In this document: positions 1 to 8,237 of the stretch, piece after piece | How the letters are laid out: each line of letters begins with the position of its first letter | Numbering within the stretch: the stretch's first letter is position 1 | NCBI RefSeq assembly: GCF_004342605.1 | Contig: NZ_SLZL01000028.1 | Location: 1-45,416 of the forward strand | Length of the DNA stretch: 45,416 bases | Origin: Caulobacter sp. BK020 | Lineage (GTDB): Bacteria > Pseudomonadota > Alphaproteobacteria > Caulobacterales > Caulobacteraceae | Reading direction: 5' to 3' | Position numbers and translations under genes: made by a program | Notes under the pieces: generated by a model | Told to the model about the DNA's origin: nothing | What the model saw: the letters and a program-made list of their open reading frames with translations, nothing else | The model's database searches: none

Positions 1-82
1 ACAGGTCCGCCACCGGCACGCCGGCCTCCTGCTCGCGCAGGATCCCGATAATCTGCTCTTCCGTGAACCGTGATCGCTTCAT
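1..82 (-). CDS. IS3-family transposase OrfA, N-terminal fragment
   Basis: Only the first 27 codons are inside the window, beginning MKRSRFTEEQIIGILREQEA. This is the classic start of the helix-turn-helix OrfA protein of IS3-family elements (IS407-like subgroup by my recollection), which binds the IS ends and is joined to the OrfB integrase by programmed frameshifting. The start ATG is at 80-82 on the minus strand, inside the conserved IS end. The right IS copy encodes the same first residues. The gene is cut by the window edge, so nothing can be said about whether it is intact. Confidence 0.85.
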   Translation of the reverse strand, partial: MKRSRFTEEQIIGILREQEAGVPVADL

Positions 83-145
83 TCGTCCGTCCTTTTGGTG
101 GGCGGACTCTAGTTATTTCTGGAGGAGTTTCAGGGGGTCACGTCA
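1..145 (-). mobile_element. IS3-family insertion sequence, 5' end (left copy, partial)
   Basis: This is the 5' terminal part of an insertion sequence reading leftwards out of the window. The same end recurs in inverted orientation at the right edge of the window (45322 onwards). The two copies match from the tip TGACGTGACCCCC through the OrfA start, apart from a short divergent patch upstream of the OrfA start codon, so they are closely related but not identical. The tip is placed at 145 because identity between the copies stops there. The encoded OrfA start is typical of IS3-family elements. The far end lies outside the window, so no target duplication can be checked. Confidence 0.85.
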
Positions 146-229
146 GGCCCCACCAGGGTTCAGGCCCTGACGGAGGTCACCCGATGCCTGAGCGCCCGGC
201 TGGACACGCCGGCCGCGATCGTCGACTGA
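146..229 (+). pseudogene. C-terminal gene remnant cut off by the IS
   Basis: Directly at the IS tip an open frame of 27 codons runs to a TGA at 227-229. It has no start codon and ends LSARLDTPAAIVD. The composition (Leu, Ala, Arg, Asp rich, helix-like) is that of coding sequence, and a hairpin follows 14 bases later. I read it as the tail of a gene whose front was removed or separated by the IS. The family cannot be recognised from so short a piece, and chance open frame is possible. Confidence 0.35.
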
Positions 230-242
230 GCGGCGCCTGGGC

Positions 243-268
243 GACGGGAAGGCCGGGGCCTTCTCGTC
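243..268. repeat. Inverted repeat, terminator-like hairpin
   Basis: Twelve-base arms GACGGGAAGGCC and GGCCTTCTCGTC pair with one mismatch around a 2-base centre. It lies just past the stop of the truncated frame at 146-229. No run of T follows on either strand, so a rho-independent role is uncertain. The core GGGAAGGCCGGGGCC occurs again at about 388-402, just beyond the receptor stop. Confidence 0.5.
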
Positions 269-277
269 GGATTCGAA

Positions 278-379
278 CTAGAGCAAATCGCGCGACATGG
301 GAATTGCACGATTTGCTCTAGTTTTTGTTTTCGCATCGCTTTTGCGGAAAACCGGCGCACACTTTTCCGCGCGATGCTC
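278..379. repeat. Dispersed intergenic repeat, copy 1 (about 100 bp)
   Basis: This begins with a hairpin (CTAGAGCAAATC paired with GATTTGCTCTAG, 278-289 and 310-321). A T-rich stretch follows, then a conserved tail containing ACCGGCG and TTTTCCGCGCGATG. A diverged second copy with the same order of blocks lies at 40302-40402. Similar CTAGAGCAAAT / ACTTTTCC repeats are familiar from alphaproteobacterial intergenic regions. It sits between two stop codons here and may act as a bidirectional transcription end. Confidence 0.8.
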
Positions 380-415
380 GGGGCGGCGGGAAGGCCGGGG
401 CCCGCCGGATCCGGA

Positions 416-3283
416 CTAGAACTTGCCGCGGACGCCGAACTTGATCGTCCGGCCATTGAACTTGGCGTAGTCCATCCGCGTCTTGCGGCCGTCGCCGTAG
501 CGACCGCTGACGTCGTCGAAATAGTCGTAGGTCAGGGCGTTGGTGAGGTTCAGCGCATCCAGGCGCACCTCGATGCTGTCGTTGATCTTGTAGCTGATAT
601 TGCCGTCGAGGAAGCCGGATCCGGCATGCCAGCGCTGCAGGTCCGACCCGTTGTTGGTGGTCTCGATGATGTTCTTGGCCTTGTAATTGTAGGACAGGCG
701 AACACCGAACGGGCCCTTCTCGTAATAGCCCGTCAGGCTGTACGAGTACTTCGGCACGGTGTTGACGTTGAGGATCTTGCCGGCCGTGGTCGTATAGTTG
801 TAGCCGCTGGTGTTGACGTGGGTGAAGCTGGCCAGGGCGCCCAGGCCGCTCCAGAAGCCGGGCAGGAAGTCGAACGACTGCTGGTAGGCCAGCTCGTAAC
901 CGTCCAGCTTGATCGAACCCTGGTTGTAGTAGGTGGCCAGGGTGATCGGCAGGTTCGGATCGACCTTGCCGGTCGCCGGGTCCTGGAAGATCGGCGCCAG
1001 GGCGGTGTCGGGCAGGCCCAGCGACGAGAACGGCACGGTGGTGGTGGTCGAGACCGTGGTGTCCTTCAGCTCCTTCCAGAAGAACCCGGCGCTCAGGATC
1101 CCGCCCCGCCCGAAATACCATTCCAGGCCGGTGTCGTAGTTGGTCGAGGTCTGCGGCAGCAGGTCCGGGTTCCCCGAGGTGGCGCGGGTGTCGTAGATGT
1201 TCGGGATGACCGTGTTGGCGGCGATGATCGACAGCGACGCGCGGGTGATCGTCTTGCCCCATGACCCGCGCCAGATCAGCTTGTCGGTCAGGTCGTAGGC
1301 GAAGCTGGCCGACGGCAGGGTGTTCTCGTACGAACCGTCGGCCTTGTTGGGAACGTAGGTCGTCACCGACCCGTTCGTCTGGCGCAGATAGTTGTCGATG
1401 TGGGTGCTGGTCTCGGAATAGCGCACGCCGGCGTTGACCCGCAGATCGCGATCGAAGACCTGACCCTTGAGGTCGGTCTGCAGGAACGCGGTCTTGACCT
1501 CTTCCTCGGCCCCGAAGCTGGCGTTGAAGTCGATCGGCGTGGCCCGGGCCGTGCCGATCGGATCGAAGGTGTTCATCATGTAGTCGCGGCTGAAGGTCGC
1601 CCATTCCTGGGGATAGCCCGACCCGATCACCAGGTTGTCGAGCGGAACCTCGTGCAGCATCTGCGAGCGCAGCCCGGCGGCGCCGATCGCATTGACCTTG
1701 GCGGTGCCGGCGGCCGTGGCGTTGCGCTTGCTGGTGTCCTTCTGGGTCGAGACGTAGGAGACGCCGCCCTTCAGGTGGCCTTCGACGCCGAACAGGCCGT
1801 AGTCGTAGTCGGCGAAGATCTTGGCGGTCTTTTCCCTGTCGATCTCGCGCCGCCAGTCGAAGCCGACACCGAAGTCCTGATAGTTGTTGGGGTTGGTGAA
1901 ATCGACACCGGGCGCCGAGAGAGCCGGATAGACGTGGTCGTCGGTATAGTCGATCGTCGAGGTCACGCCGTAAAGGTTGGAGACCAGGCGGTTGCCGGTG
2001 AAGAAGGCGTCGCTCTTGCTGAGGCTGCCCTGGGCCGTCACCTTCAGCTTGTCCATTAGCTGGTAGCTGGCGTTGAACGAGACCATCTTGAACTTGGTCT
2101 CGGCGTTGTAGAAATAGCTCTCGCCCAGATAGGACGTGTTGCCGAACGTGCCTTCCAGCAGGTTCGATTCCGAATCTAGCATGACATTGATCGGCACCAG
2201 GCCGTTATGGCCCGGCGCGCCCGGCTGGGCGGCGGTGTTGGTGGTCTTGGAGTTCCGGATCGGCAGGCCGAAGGTGTACTCGTCCAGCGAGTCCGTCAGC
2301 TTCGAATAGAGGCCGTCGAGGCTGACGCTCAGCTTTTCGTTCTGATACTGCAGCGACCCGACCGCGCCGTCGCGCTTGCGGGTGTTTTCGCCGCCATAGT
2401 AGCGGTAGAAGCGCGGCAGATAGCCGTTTTCGATCTGGGCGCGGGTCAGGCCGCCGGGATTGTAGCGCGGGTCGGCGAAGTCCAGCGTGACTGCGAACGG
2501 GCCCTTGTTGGGCGACTGGCTGCCCAGGGCGTGGCTGTTGTAGCCGCCGGTGGCCTCGAAGCCGGAACGGTTGTTGACGCTCTCGGAATGCGCCACCGCC
2601 AGCAGCGCGCCGAAATTGCCCCAGGTGTTGGAGAACAGCGCGAAGCCGGCCGGGTCCAGATGCTTGGACTTGTCGTTGTAGGATCCCACCACCTGATATC
2701 GGATCGCACGGCCCGGATGGTCGAACGGACGCGGCGTCTGCAGGTCGACCACGCCACCGATCCCGCCCTCTTCCAGCTCGGCCAACGGCGTCTTGTAGAA
2801 GTCCACGCGACCGAACAGTTCCGAAGCGAAGACGTCGTAGTTGAAGTCGCGCGACGAACCGCCGACGTTGCTGGACGAGGTCGTGCGCACCGGCGCGCCG
2901 TTGATGGTGGTGACGTTGTAGTCCGAGCCCAGGCCGCGGATCGAGATCCGCTGGCCCTCGTTGGAGGCGCCGTCACGGCTCAGATAGACGCCCGGAATGC
3001 GTTGCAGGGCCTCGGCGACGTTGGCCTCGGGGAACTTGCCGATGTCCTCGGCGACGATCGAGTCGCGGACCACGATCGCGTCCTTCTTCAGGTTCAGCGA
3101 CTTCTGCAGCGACGACCGGAAGCCGGTGACGACCACCTCGTCGACGGTGTCACGCGCCGTGTCATGGGCCGCATCGCTGTTGGTCGCCGTATCGTTCGCC
3201 GTGGCCGCATCCTGGGCCCAGGCGGCCGTGGCGGCCCCCATGCCCACGGCCAGGATCGTCGTCAGCAGCAGTTGCTTCTTCAT
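416..3283 (-). CDS. TonB-dependent receptor
   Basis: This is an outer-membrane beta-barrel transporter of 955 residues, expected to import a carbohydrate with energy from TonB/ExbBD. The start at 3283 (MKKQLLLTTILAVGMG) gives a clean signal peptide with cleavage near AWAQ-D, and the minus strand has GAGGGGAGG just upstream. A longer frame to 3355 adds only basic residues before the signal. The plug begins around DEVVVTGFRSSLQKSL (residues about 45-60) and contains the QRISIRGLGSDYNVT segment. The C-terminus is FGVRGKF, with the terminal Phe expected of barrel proteins. It is last in a minus-strand locus with IclR, DUF2264, GH105 and KduI genes, so an oligo-uronide substrate is inferred from context only. 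Confidence 0.95.
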   Translation of the reverse strand: MKKQLLLTTILAVGMGAATAAWAQDAATANDTATNSDAAHDTARDTVDEVVVTGFRSSLQKSLNLKKDAIVVRDSIVAEDIGKFPEANVAEALQRIPGVYLSRDGASNEGQRISIRGLGSDYNVTTINGAPVRTTSSSNVGGSSRDFNYDVFASELFGRVDFYKTPLAELEEGGIGGVVDLQTPRPFDHPGRAIRYQVVGSYNDKSKHLDPAGFALFSNTWGNFGALLAVAHSESVNNRSGFEATGGYNSHALGSQSPNKGPFAVTLDFADPRYNPGGLTRAQIENGYLPRFYRYYGGENTRKRDGAVGSLQYQNEKLSVSLDGLYSKLTDSLDEYTFGLPIRNSKTTNTAAQPGAPGHNGLVPINVMLDSESNLLEGTFGNTSYLGESYFYNAETKFKMVSFNASYQLMDKLKVTAQGSLSKSDAFFTGNRLVSNLYGVTSTIDYTDDHVYPALSAPGVDFTNPNNYQDFGVGFDWRREIDREKTAKIFADYDYGLFGVEGHLKGGVSYVSTQKDTSKRNATAAGTAKVNAIGAAGLRSQMLHEVPLDNLVIGSGYPQEWATFSRDYMMNTFDPIGTARATPIDFNASFGAEEEVKTAFLQTDLKGQVFDRDLRVNAGVRYSETSTHIDNYLRQTNGSVTTYVPNKADGSYENTLPSASFAYDLTDKLIWRGSWGKTITRASLSIIAANTVIPNIYDTRATSGNPDLLPQTSTNYDTGLEWYFGRGGILSAGFFWKELKDTTVSTTTTVPFSSLGLPDTALAPIFQDPATGKVDPNLPITLATYYNQGSIKLDGYELAYQQSFDFLPGFWSGLGALASFTHVNTSGYNYTTTAGKILNVNTVPKYSYSLTGYYEKGPFGVRLSYNYKAKNIIETTNNGSDLQRWHAGSGFLDGNISYKINDSIEVRLDALNLTNALTYDYFDDVSGRYGDGRKTRMDYAKFNGRTIKFGVRGKF

Positions 3284-3652
3284 GGTTCCCCTCCCCTCGC
3301 GGCGCTCTCGGCCGCGCAGATCCCATCCCCACCCGACACGTCGAGGGGGCCGCACGCCCGCGGGCGGTGCATTTCAAAAATCGAGACTGACGCCGTTCAG
3401 GCGCCTAGGCGGTCGAGGTCCGCATCACCTGTCCTGACATGTTTCCTCACGGTCGAGCTTTTCGCTTCTGACTTTAGGCGTAACACATAGCGAAGAAGGA
3501 CAACATATATGGGAACGCCATTTGTATGATTTTTCGGGGCGCGGCACGTTTCAGCGACCGTTGTTGCGTGACAGCAACATGAATCCGGTCCCGGGCGCGC
3601 CGAACCACGCCGTTACGGAACGCAGCGACGGCGGGACGGATCAGGCTCGGCC
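3284..3652. other. Intergenic region upstream of the TonB receptor
   Basis: These 369 bases carry no convincing gene. The half next to the receptor contains an imperfect hairpin (GCACGCCCG / CGGGCGGTGC, 3352-3370) that would lie in its 5' untranslated RNA. The part around 3480-3530 is AT-richer than its surroundings and is where a receptor promoter would be expected. I see no clear -35/-10 pair and no certain operator. Confidence 0.5.
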
Positions 3653-4453
3653 TCAGCGGTAGCCGAATTCGGCGCTGATCTTCTGGGTGGTTTCCTTGAC
3701 GTAGGTCGCGACCGTCTCGATCCGGGCGTCGTCCATGTACTGGGCGATCGAGGACACGGAGACGGCGGCGATGATCTTGCCGCCCATGTCGCGGATCGGG
3801 GCCGCCACGCAGCGGATGTGGTCCTCGTTCTCGTCGAGATCGAGGGCGTAGCCTTGAGCGCGGTAGCGAGCCATCACCTCCAGCCACTGGCGAAGGTCGT
3901 AGCGGTAGCGGGGGAAGGCGGCGGCCTCGCGCAGGAACACCTCACGCAGGACGTCCTCGCCCTCGTCCATCAGCAGCGCCTTGCCCAGGCCCGTGTGGCG
4001 CAGGGGTTGGCGCTCGCCGATGACGCAGCGCACCTCGATGCGCCGGGTGCCGGGAATCTTGTCGATATAGTGCACCTGGTCGCGGTCCAGGACACCTAGA
4101 TTGACCGTGTCGCCGGTGTCGAGCGACAGCTGGCGCAGGTGGTCGTGGCTCACCCGGGTCAGGGTGATCTGCTGGGAGGCGGCGTAGCCCAGTTCCAGCA
4201 GCTTGGTCCCCAGGGCGTAGCCTTCGCGAGGCGAGAAGGACAGGAAGCCCGCCTCGACCAGGGTCGAGGCCAGGCGATGGACCGTCGTCTTGTTCAGGTC
4301 CAGGGACTTGGCCATCTTGCCCAGGGTCGTGTCGCCCTTGGCGACCCGGCTGAGCACTTCCAGCCCCTTGAACAGGGTTTGGGCGCCGGCGCTGGTGCGC
4401 GCCGAGGACGCCTCCTCCACATCCATCGAAGGGCTGTCGACCATCTCAATCAT
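3653..4453 (-). CDS. IclR-family transcriptional regulator
   Basis: This is a DNA-binding regulator of 266 residues, the usual length for the family. A winged helix-turn-helix lies at about residues 25-90 (LFKGLEVLSRVAKGDTTLGK, then LDLNKTTVHRLASTLVEAGF). An effector domain follows, including HTGLGKALL and the C-terminal GGKIIAAVSVSS strand typical of IclR/KdgR proteins. KdgR-type members respond to ketodeoxyuronate intermediates. Placement between the receptor and a block with kduI and GH105 makes control of this locus the natural reading. The ATG at 4453 is used; an in-frame ATG at 4444 is an alternative, and neither has a strong ribosome site. Confidence 0.9.
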   Translation of the reverse strand: MIEMVDSPSMDVEEASSARTSAGAQTLFKGLEVLSRVAKGDTTLGKMAKSLDLNKTTVHRLASTLVEAGFLSFSPREGYALGTKLLELGYAASQQITLTRVSHDHLRQLSLDTGDTVNLGVLDRDQVHYIDKIPGTRRIEVRCVIGERQPLRHTGLGKALLMDEGEDVLREVFLREAAAFPRYRYDLRQWLEVMARYRAQGYALDLDENEDHIRCVAAPIRDMGGKIIAAVSVSSIAQYMDDARIETVATYVKETTQKISAEFGYR

Positions 4454-4551
4454 CCCGCAGGCTCGGCGGCGACGTCGCCCCGCGCCGTACCGGATAGTGA
4501 TACGGCTCCGGGGCCAAAATGCAATGGCCGCCCCGGCGCCGCCGTCCCGAT

Positions 4552-5805
4552 TCAGTAGTCGACCGCATAGTCTTTCTGGAACGGCTGACCAGCGAAGGCC
4601 AGCTTCTGGGTCCAGGCCTGGGCCGGCGCCGCCCAGAAGCTGTCCGACGCTGGAAGCCCCAGGGCCAGGAAGCCCTCCGTGGTGATATACATGCTGCCAT
4701 TGTTTGAATACCAGTCGCCCAGGGCGGGGTTGCGCCCGGCGAAGCCGATGGTCAGGAAGCCGTCCTTGGTGAAGTTGCTGGCCTGGCCGAACACCGCCTT
4801 GTGCGCGGCGACCAGGGCCGAGCGCACCTGTCCCTCAGACAGCTTGGCCGGTAGCTGCTTGCGCAAGGCCAGCAAGGCCAGCGGCTGGAACACGGCCGTG
4901 CGATAGGTCAGCGACCGGCCGAACGGCGGGAAGGTTCCCTCGGGCGAGACGAACCGCTCCAGGTGCTCGCTGTAGCGCTGGGCGCGCTTGACGGCCAACT
5001 CGCGCCACTTGGTCAGGTCGTCCTTCCAGAACGGGGCCTTGTGGGCCTCCATGACCTCCAGCACCTGGATCATCATCGGGTGCATCACGAACGAGCCGTA
5101 ATAGTCGAAGTGGAAGGTCGCCCCGTCCTTGATCCAGCCGTCGCCGATGTACCATTCGTCGATCATGCGCACGGCCGTGTTGAGCCGCATCGGGTCGGCC
5201 TCCTCGCCGATCTGCAGCAGGAACGCCTCGTTCATCGCCGCGAACAGCAGCCAGTTGATGAACGGCGGATTGACCCGGCGCAGGCCCTTGATCTCCTCGA
5301 CGATCCGCTTCTTGGTCGTCGTGTCCAGCGGCTCCCACAGGGTCTTGGGGGCGCGCAGCAGGGCCTGGGTGAAATAGGCCGAATCCACCAGGGCCTGGCC
5401 ATGGCCGCGCCACAGCAGGTAGTCCGGGCTGGCCGGGTCCACGGCGTGGACATAGCTCTGCAGGGCCTGCTCCGTCAGCCGCTTGCGGACCTTGCCCTCG
5501 GCGGTGGCGTCCTCGGGCAGGGCCAGCCAGGGCGACAGGCCCGAGATCATCCGGCCGAAGCATTCCAGGTAGGCGACGCCCGGTTCCCGCCCGTCCCAGG
5601 TTGGGCTGAGCTCCAGCGGGAAGGCCTTCTTCAGCTCGCCCCTGGACATCGCCGACAGCACCGGGCTGGCGATCTTCTCCAGCAGTCCGGCCATGTAGGC
5701 GCGGTCGTCGACCGGCGCGGCGGCCGGCTTGGCCGCGCTGGCGGCGCCGCTCCCGAGGGTGGCGGCGCCGACGACGGCGGCCTTCATGAAATCACGCTTG
5801 TGCAT
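4552..5805 (-). CDS. DUF2264 domain protein, exported
   Basis: This 417-residue protein begins MHKRDFMKAAVVGAATLGSG, a KR-type Tat-like signal followed by an Ala-rich stretch. The body (LSPTWDGREPGVAYLECFGRM, then WRGHGQALVDSAYF, INWLLFAAMNEAFL and YIGDGWIKDGATFHFDYYGS) matches DUF2264, an alpha/alpha-barrel-like family found in polysaccharide loci and suspected of glycoside-hydrolase-type activity. No catalytic residue is established to my knowledge. It starts 8 bp after the GH105 stop, so the two are probably co-transcribed and translationally linked. A periplasmic role in trimming oligosaccharides brought in by the receptor is inferred. Confidence 0.85.
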   Translation of the reverse strand: MHKRDFMKAAVVGAATLGSGAASAAKPAAAPVDDRAYMAGLLEKIASPVLSAMSRGELKKAFPLELSPTWDGREPGVAYLECFGRMISGLSPWLALPEDATAEGKVRKRLTEQALQSYVHAVDPASPDYLLWRGHGQALVDSAYFTQALLRAPKTLWEPLDTTTKKRIVEEIKGLRRVNPPFINWLLFAAMNEAFLLQIGEEADPMRLNTAVRMIDEWYIGDGWIKDGATFHFDYYGSFVMHPMMIQVLEVMEAHKAPFWKDDLTKWRELAVKRAQRYSEHLERFVSPEGTFPPFGRSLTYRTAVFQPLALLALRKQLPAKLSEGQVRSALVAAHKAVFGQASNFTKDGFLTIGFAGRNPALGDWYSNNGSMYITTEGFLALGLPASDSFWAAPAQAWTQKLAFAGQPFQKDYAVDY

Positions 5806-5813
5806 GGTCGCCC

Positions 5814-7007
5814 CTATCGCGCTGGCTTGAGGTCAAGATCGGCCATCGCCGTCGCCGCCAGCAGGAAGGCGCCGACGCCGTAGAACTGGGTGTCGTCGTA
5901 GCTGACACTTTCCGGGCGGTCGGAAACCGGCTGGACGTAGCCGAACTTGCCGTCCGGATGCACCGCGCGCGTCAGGGCGGCCCAGCCCTTCCGGGCGACG
6001 GGCTCGTAGCCGGCGCGGTCGAGCAGCCCGGCCTTGACCCCCCAGGCCATGCCATAGGTGAAGAAAGCGGTGCCGCTGGATTCCGGCGGCGACTTGGCGG
6101 GGTCGGACAGCAGGGACGGCGACCAGTAGCCGTCGGGCTTCTGGATCGCCTTCAGCTTGCCGGCCATTTCCTTGAACACCGTCTCCATCCGCGCGCGGTC
6201 GGGATCGCCCGGCGGCAGGAGCGGGATGATGCGGGCGAGGCCGGCGAACACCCAGCCGTCGCCCCGACTCCAGAACACCTTCTCGCCGTTCGGGCCGCGG
6301 CGGGTGAAGAACCGCGAGTCCCGGTAATAGAGGTGCTCGTCCTTGTCGTAGAGGAAGTCGGTGACGGCCGCGAACTCCTTGCGGGCATAGGCCGCGTAAC
6401 GCGGATCGCCGGTGACCGTGCTCAGCTCGAACCAGGTGGCCGGGGCCATGAACAGCGCGTCGCTCCAGCACCAGCGCTGATCACAGTCGACGCCGCGCGG
6501 ATCGGTATATTCGGCGTGCTCCAGCCCCACCTTCGGGGGATAGGCCAGGATGGCGTCGAACCGCTGGCGCAGCGGCCCGATCGCCGCATCGCCGGCGCCA
6601 TGGCGCGACGCCCAGAGATAGGCCTGACCGATCACGTGGTCGTCGGCATGGTAGAAGCGCTTGCCCAGTTCCCACTGGTTGGCCAGGCCCCGCGCCAGGA
6701 TCGCCTGGCGATAGGCGGGGTTGTCGGAGCGATCGGCCAGGTCTCGCAGCCCGACGAACAGGGCGCCCTGCACCCATCCCTTCAGGTCGGCGGTGTCGCG
6801 CGAGGTGTTGGGCGGAATATAGCCGGCCGCCATGGTGGCCAATTGGTAGTCCGCCACCTTCTCGGCCAGGCGCAGCACGTCGGCGCGGGCATAGGGAACG
6901 GGCCCGACCTGGGAGGACGCCGGGGGCGCCTGGGCGGCCGCCGCGGCCAGCGGCGCGCCGGTCGCCAGCAGGGCCGCGATCCCGACCGCGCGGAAAACAG
7001 ACTTCAT
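5814..7007 (-). CDS. Glycoside hydrolase family 88/105, unsaturated uronyl hydrolase
   Basis: This 397-residue exported enzyme is expected to release 4,5-unsaturated uronic acid from the non-reducing end of lyase products. The start at 7007 (MKSVFRAVGIAALLATG) gives a signal peptide and has GGAGGAAGCG before it. The upstream extension to 7079 is not protein-like. Family marks are HADDHVIGQAYLW, the catalytic-type Asp in WCWSDALFMAPATW (D183), RGDGWVFAGLARI and SSGTAFFTYGMAWG. These fit YteR/YesR-like GH105 proteins that act on rhamnogalacturonan or ulvan fragments. The product would feed KduI after ring opening. Substrate choice between pectin-like, ulvan-like and bacterial polymers cannot be made from sequence alone. 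Confidence 0.9.
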   Translation of the reverse strand: MKSVFRAVGIAALLATGAPLAAAAAQAPPASSQVGPVPYARADVLRLAEKVADYQLATMAAGYIPPNTSRDTADLKGWVQGALFVGLRDLADRSDNPAYRQAILARGLANQWELGKRFYHADDHVIGQAYLWASRHGAGDAAIGPLRQRFDAILAYPPKVGLEHAEYTDPRGVDCDQRWCWSDALFMAPATWFELSTVTGDPRYAAYARKEFAAVTDFLYDKDEHLYYRDSRFFTRRGPNGEKVFWSRGDGWVFAGLARIIPLLPPGDPDRARMETVFKEMAGKLKAIQKPDGYWSPSLLSDPAKSPPESSGTAFFTYGMAWGVKAGLLDRAGYEPVARKGWAALTRAVHPDGKFGYVQPVSDRPESVSYDDTQFYGVGAFLLAATAMADLDLKPAR

Positions 7008-7075
7008 CGCTTCCTCCGTCCAGGCCGAGTTCGTCCGGCCCCCTTGGTGTTTCGTCCCGCCGCGAAGCGCCGTGG

Positions 7076-7927
7076 TCACTGAAGCTGGCAGATGTCGAGC
7101 ACGTTCATGTCGTCATAGTCGAGGTTTTCCCCGCCCATGGCCCAGATGAAGGCGTAGCAGCCGGTTCCGACCCCGCTGTGAACTGACCAGGGCGGGCAGA
7201 TCACCGCCTGCTCGTTGGCGACGACGAGATGCCGCGTGGCCTGGGGCTCGCCCATGAAATGAAGCGCCCGATCCTCCGCGCCGAGACGGAAATAGAAATA
7301 GGCCTCGGAACGACGGTCGTGCAGATGCGGCGGCATGGTGTTCCAGACGCTGCCCGGCTGCAGGATCGTCAGGCCCAGCAGCAACTGGGCCGAAGCGCAG
7401 ACACCGGGCACCACCAGCTGGTAGATGATCCGATGGTTGGCGGTCTCGTGCGCTCCGCGCTCGAGAGGGATCGCCGCCGCCGTCGACAGCCGCTTGGTCT
7501 CGAAGGCGACGTGGGCGGGGGTCGAGGCCAGGTAGAAGCGGGCGGAACAGGCGGCGTCGAGACTCTCGAATCGGACATCGACCGCGCCGCGAGTGACATA
7601 GAGGGCGTCGAGCGGCTCCAGGAGAAAGACCTGCCCGTCCACGGTGACCCGACCGGCGCCCTGGCCGACATTGACGACACCCATCTCCCGCGCCGCCAGA
7701 AACGGCTGCCCGGCCTGCGATGGGGGCTCGGCCTGGGCTGGTAGGACGATCGCCGTCTCCAGAGGTGCGGCGCCGCCGATGATCAGCCGCTCCTGATGCA
7801 GATAGTTGAGCTTGACGGCGCCGTCGACGAACAGGCCCTCGATCAGATACCGGTCGCGAAGATCCTGGTTGCTCGCGCCCGCCATCATCGCCGGATGGGT
7901 GGCGTAGAAAACCTTGTCGTACGTCAA
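7076..7927 (-). CDS. kduI: 5-dehydro-4-deoxy-D-glucuronate isomerase (KduI)
   Basis: This cytoplasmic isomerase converts 5-keto-4-deoxyuronate to 3-deoxy-D-glycero-2,5-hexodiulosonate in uronate catabolism. The C-terminal half carries the cupin metal ligands: MPPHLHDRRSEAYFYF (His-x-His and Glu) and PPWSVHSGVG (His). GGAAPLETA and LEPLDALYVTRGAVDV are also family segments. Homology begins at about TYDKVFYATHPAMMAG. The only in-frame ATG is at 8065 and would add a non-homologous 46-residue tail. I choose the TTG at 7925-7927, giving 283 residues, the family's normal size. That TTG overlaps the stop of a small upstream frame with a good ribosome site (7924-7995). Confidence 0.9.
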   Translation of the reverse strand: MTYDKVFYATHPAMMAGASNQDLRDRYLIEGLFVDGAVKLNYLHQERLIIGGAAPLETAIVLPAQAEPPSQAGQPFLAAREMGVVNVGQGAGRVTVDGQVFLLEPLDALYVTRGAVDVRFESLDAACSARFYLASTPAHVAFETKRLSTAAAIPLERGAHETANHRIIYQLVVPGVCASAQLLLGLTILQPGSVWNTMPPHLHDRRSEAYFYFRLGAEDRALHFMGEPQATRHLVVANEQAVICPPWSVHSGVGTGCYAFIWAMGGENLDYDDMNVLDICQLQ

Positions 7928-7995
7928 AGCCTGAAGCCCCGGGCCTGGTCGCCCTGGCCGGCGGTGCGAGGAGCGCCACTTGCGATATGGTCCAT
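7924..7995 (-). CDS. 23-residue leader peptide overlapping the kduI start
   Basis: On the minus strand GAGGGGAGGCC immediately precedes an ATG at 7993-7995. This frame runs 23 codons (MDHIASGAPRTAG to GFRL) and stops at a TGA sharing bases with the proposed TTG start of kduI (TTGA, 7927-7924). The kduI TTG itself has no comparable ribosome site. Either this is a leader whose translation delivers ribosomes to kduI, or a one-base shift separates an original ATG-started N-terminus from the rest of kduI. The sequence alone does not decide. Confidence 0.45.
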   Translation of the reverse strand: MDHIASGAPRTAGQGDQARGFRL

Positions 7996-8142
7996 GGCCT
8001 CCCCTCGCTCCATGCGGCGTTCTGCATTTATCTGACAAATAGATTTTTGAAACGCAAGCCCACAAATCGGAACGGACGGTTTCACCCAGCGAATTTCAGC
8101 AGCGAATGCACATCACCTTTTCCGCCCACAGGTCCAGGCAGA

Positions 8143-8159
8143 GAAACAAATATCGTTTC
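8143..8159. promoter_or_regulatory. Candidate operator, GAAAC-N7-GTTTC dyad
   Basis: The inverted repeat GAAACAAATATCGTTTC lies in the 242-base gap between the BNR_4 gene and kduI. A related GGAAC-N5-GTTTC pair occurs at about 8074-8088. IclR/KdgR proteins bind GAAAC/GTTTC-type palindromes in gammaproteobacteria, but with shorter spacing, so the assignment to the local IclR protein is tentative. Confidence 0.25.
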
Positions 8160-8237
8160 GATTTGCGACATTCTGCTCGATAATTTTGAAACATTATCGT
8201 CGAAACCGCAAACCACCCGACGCTCTCCAGGATCGGG

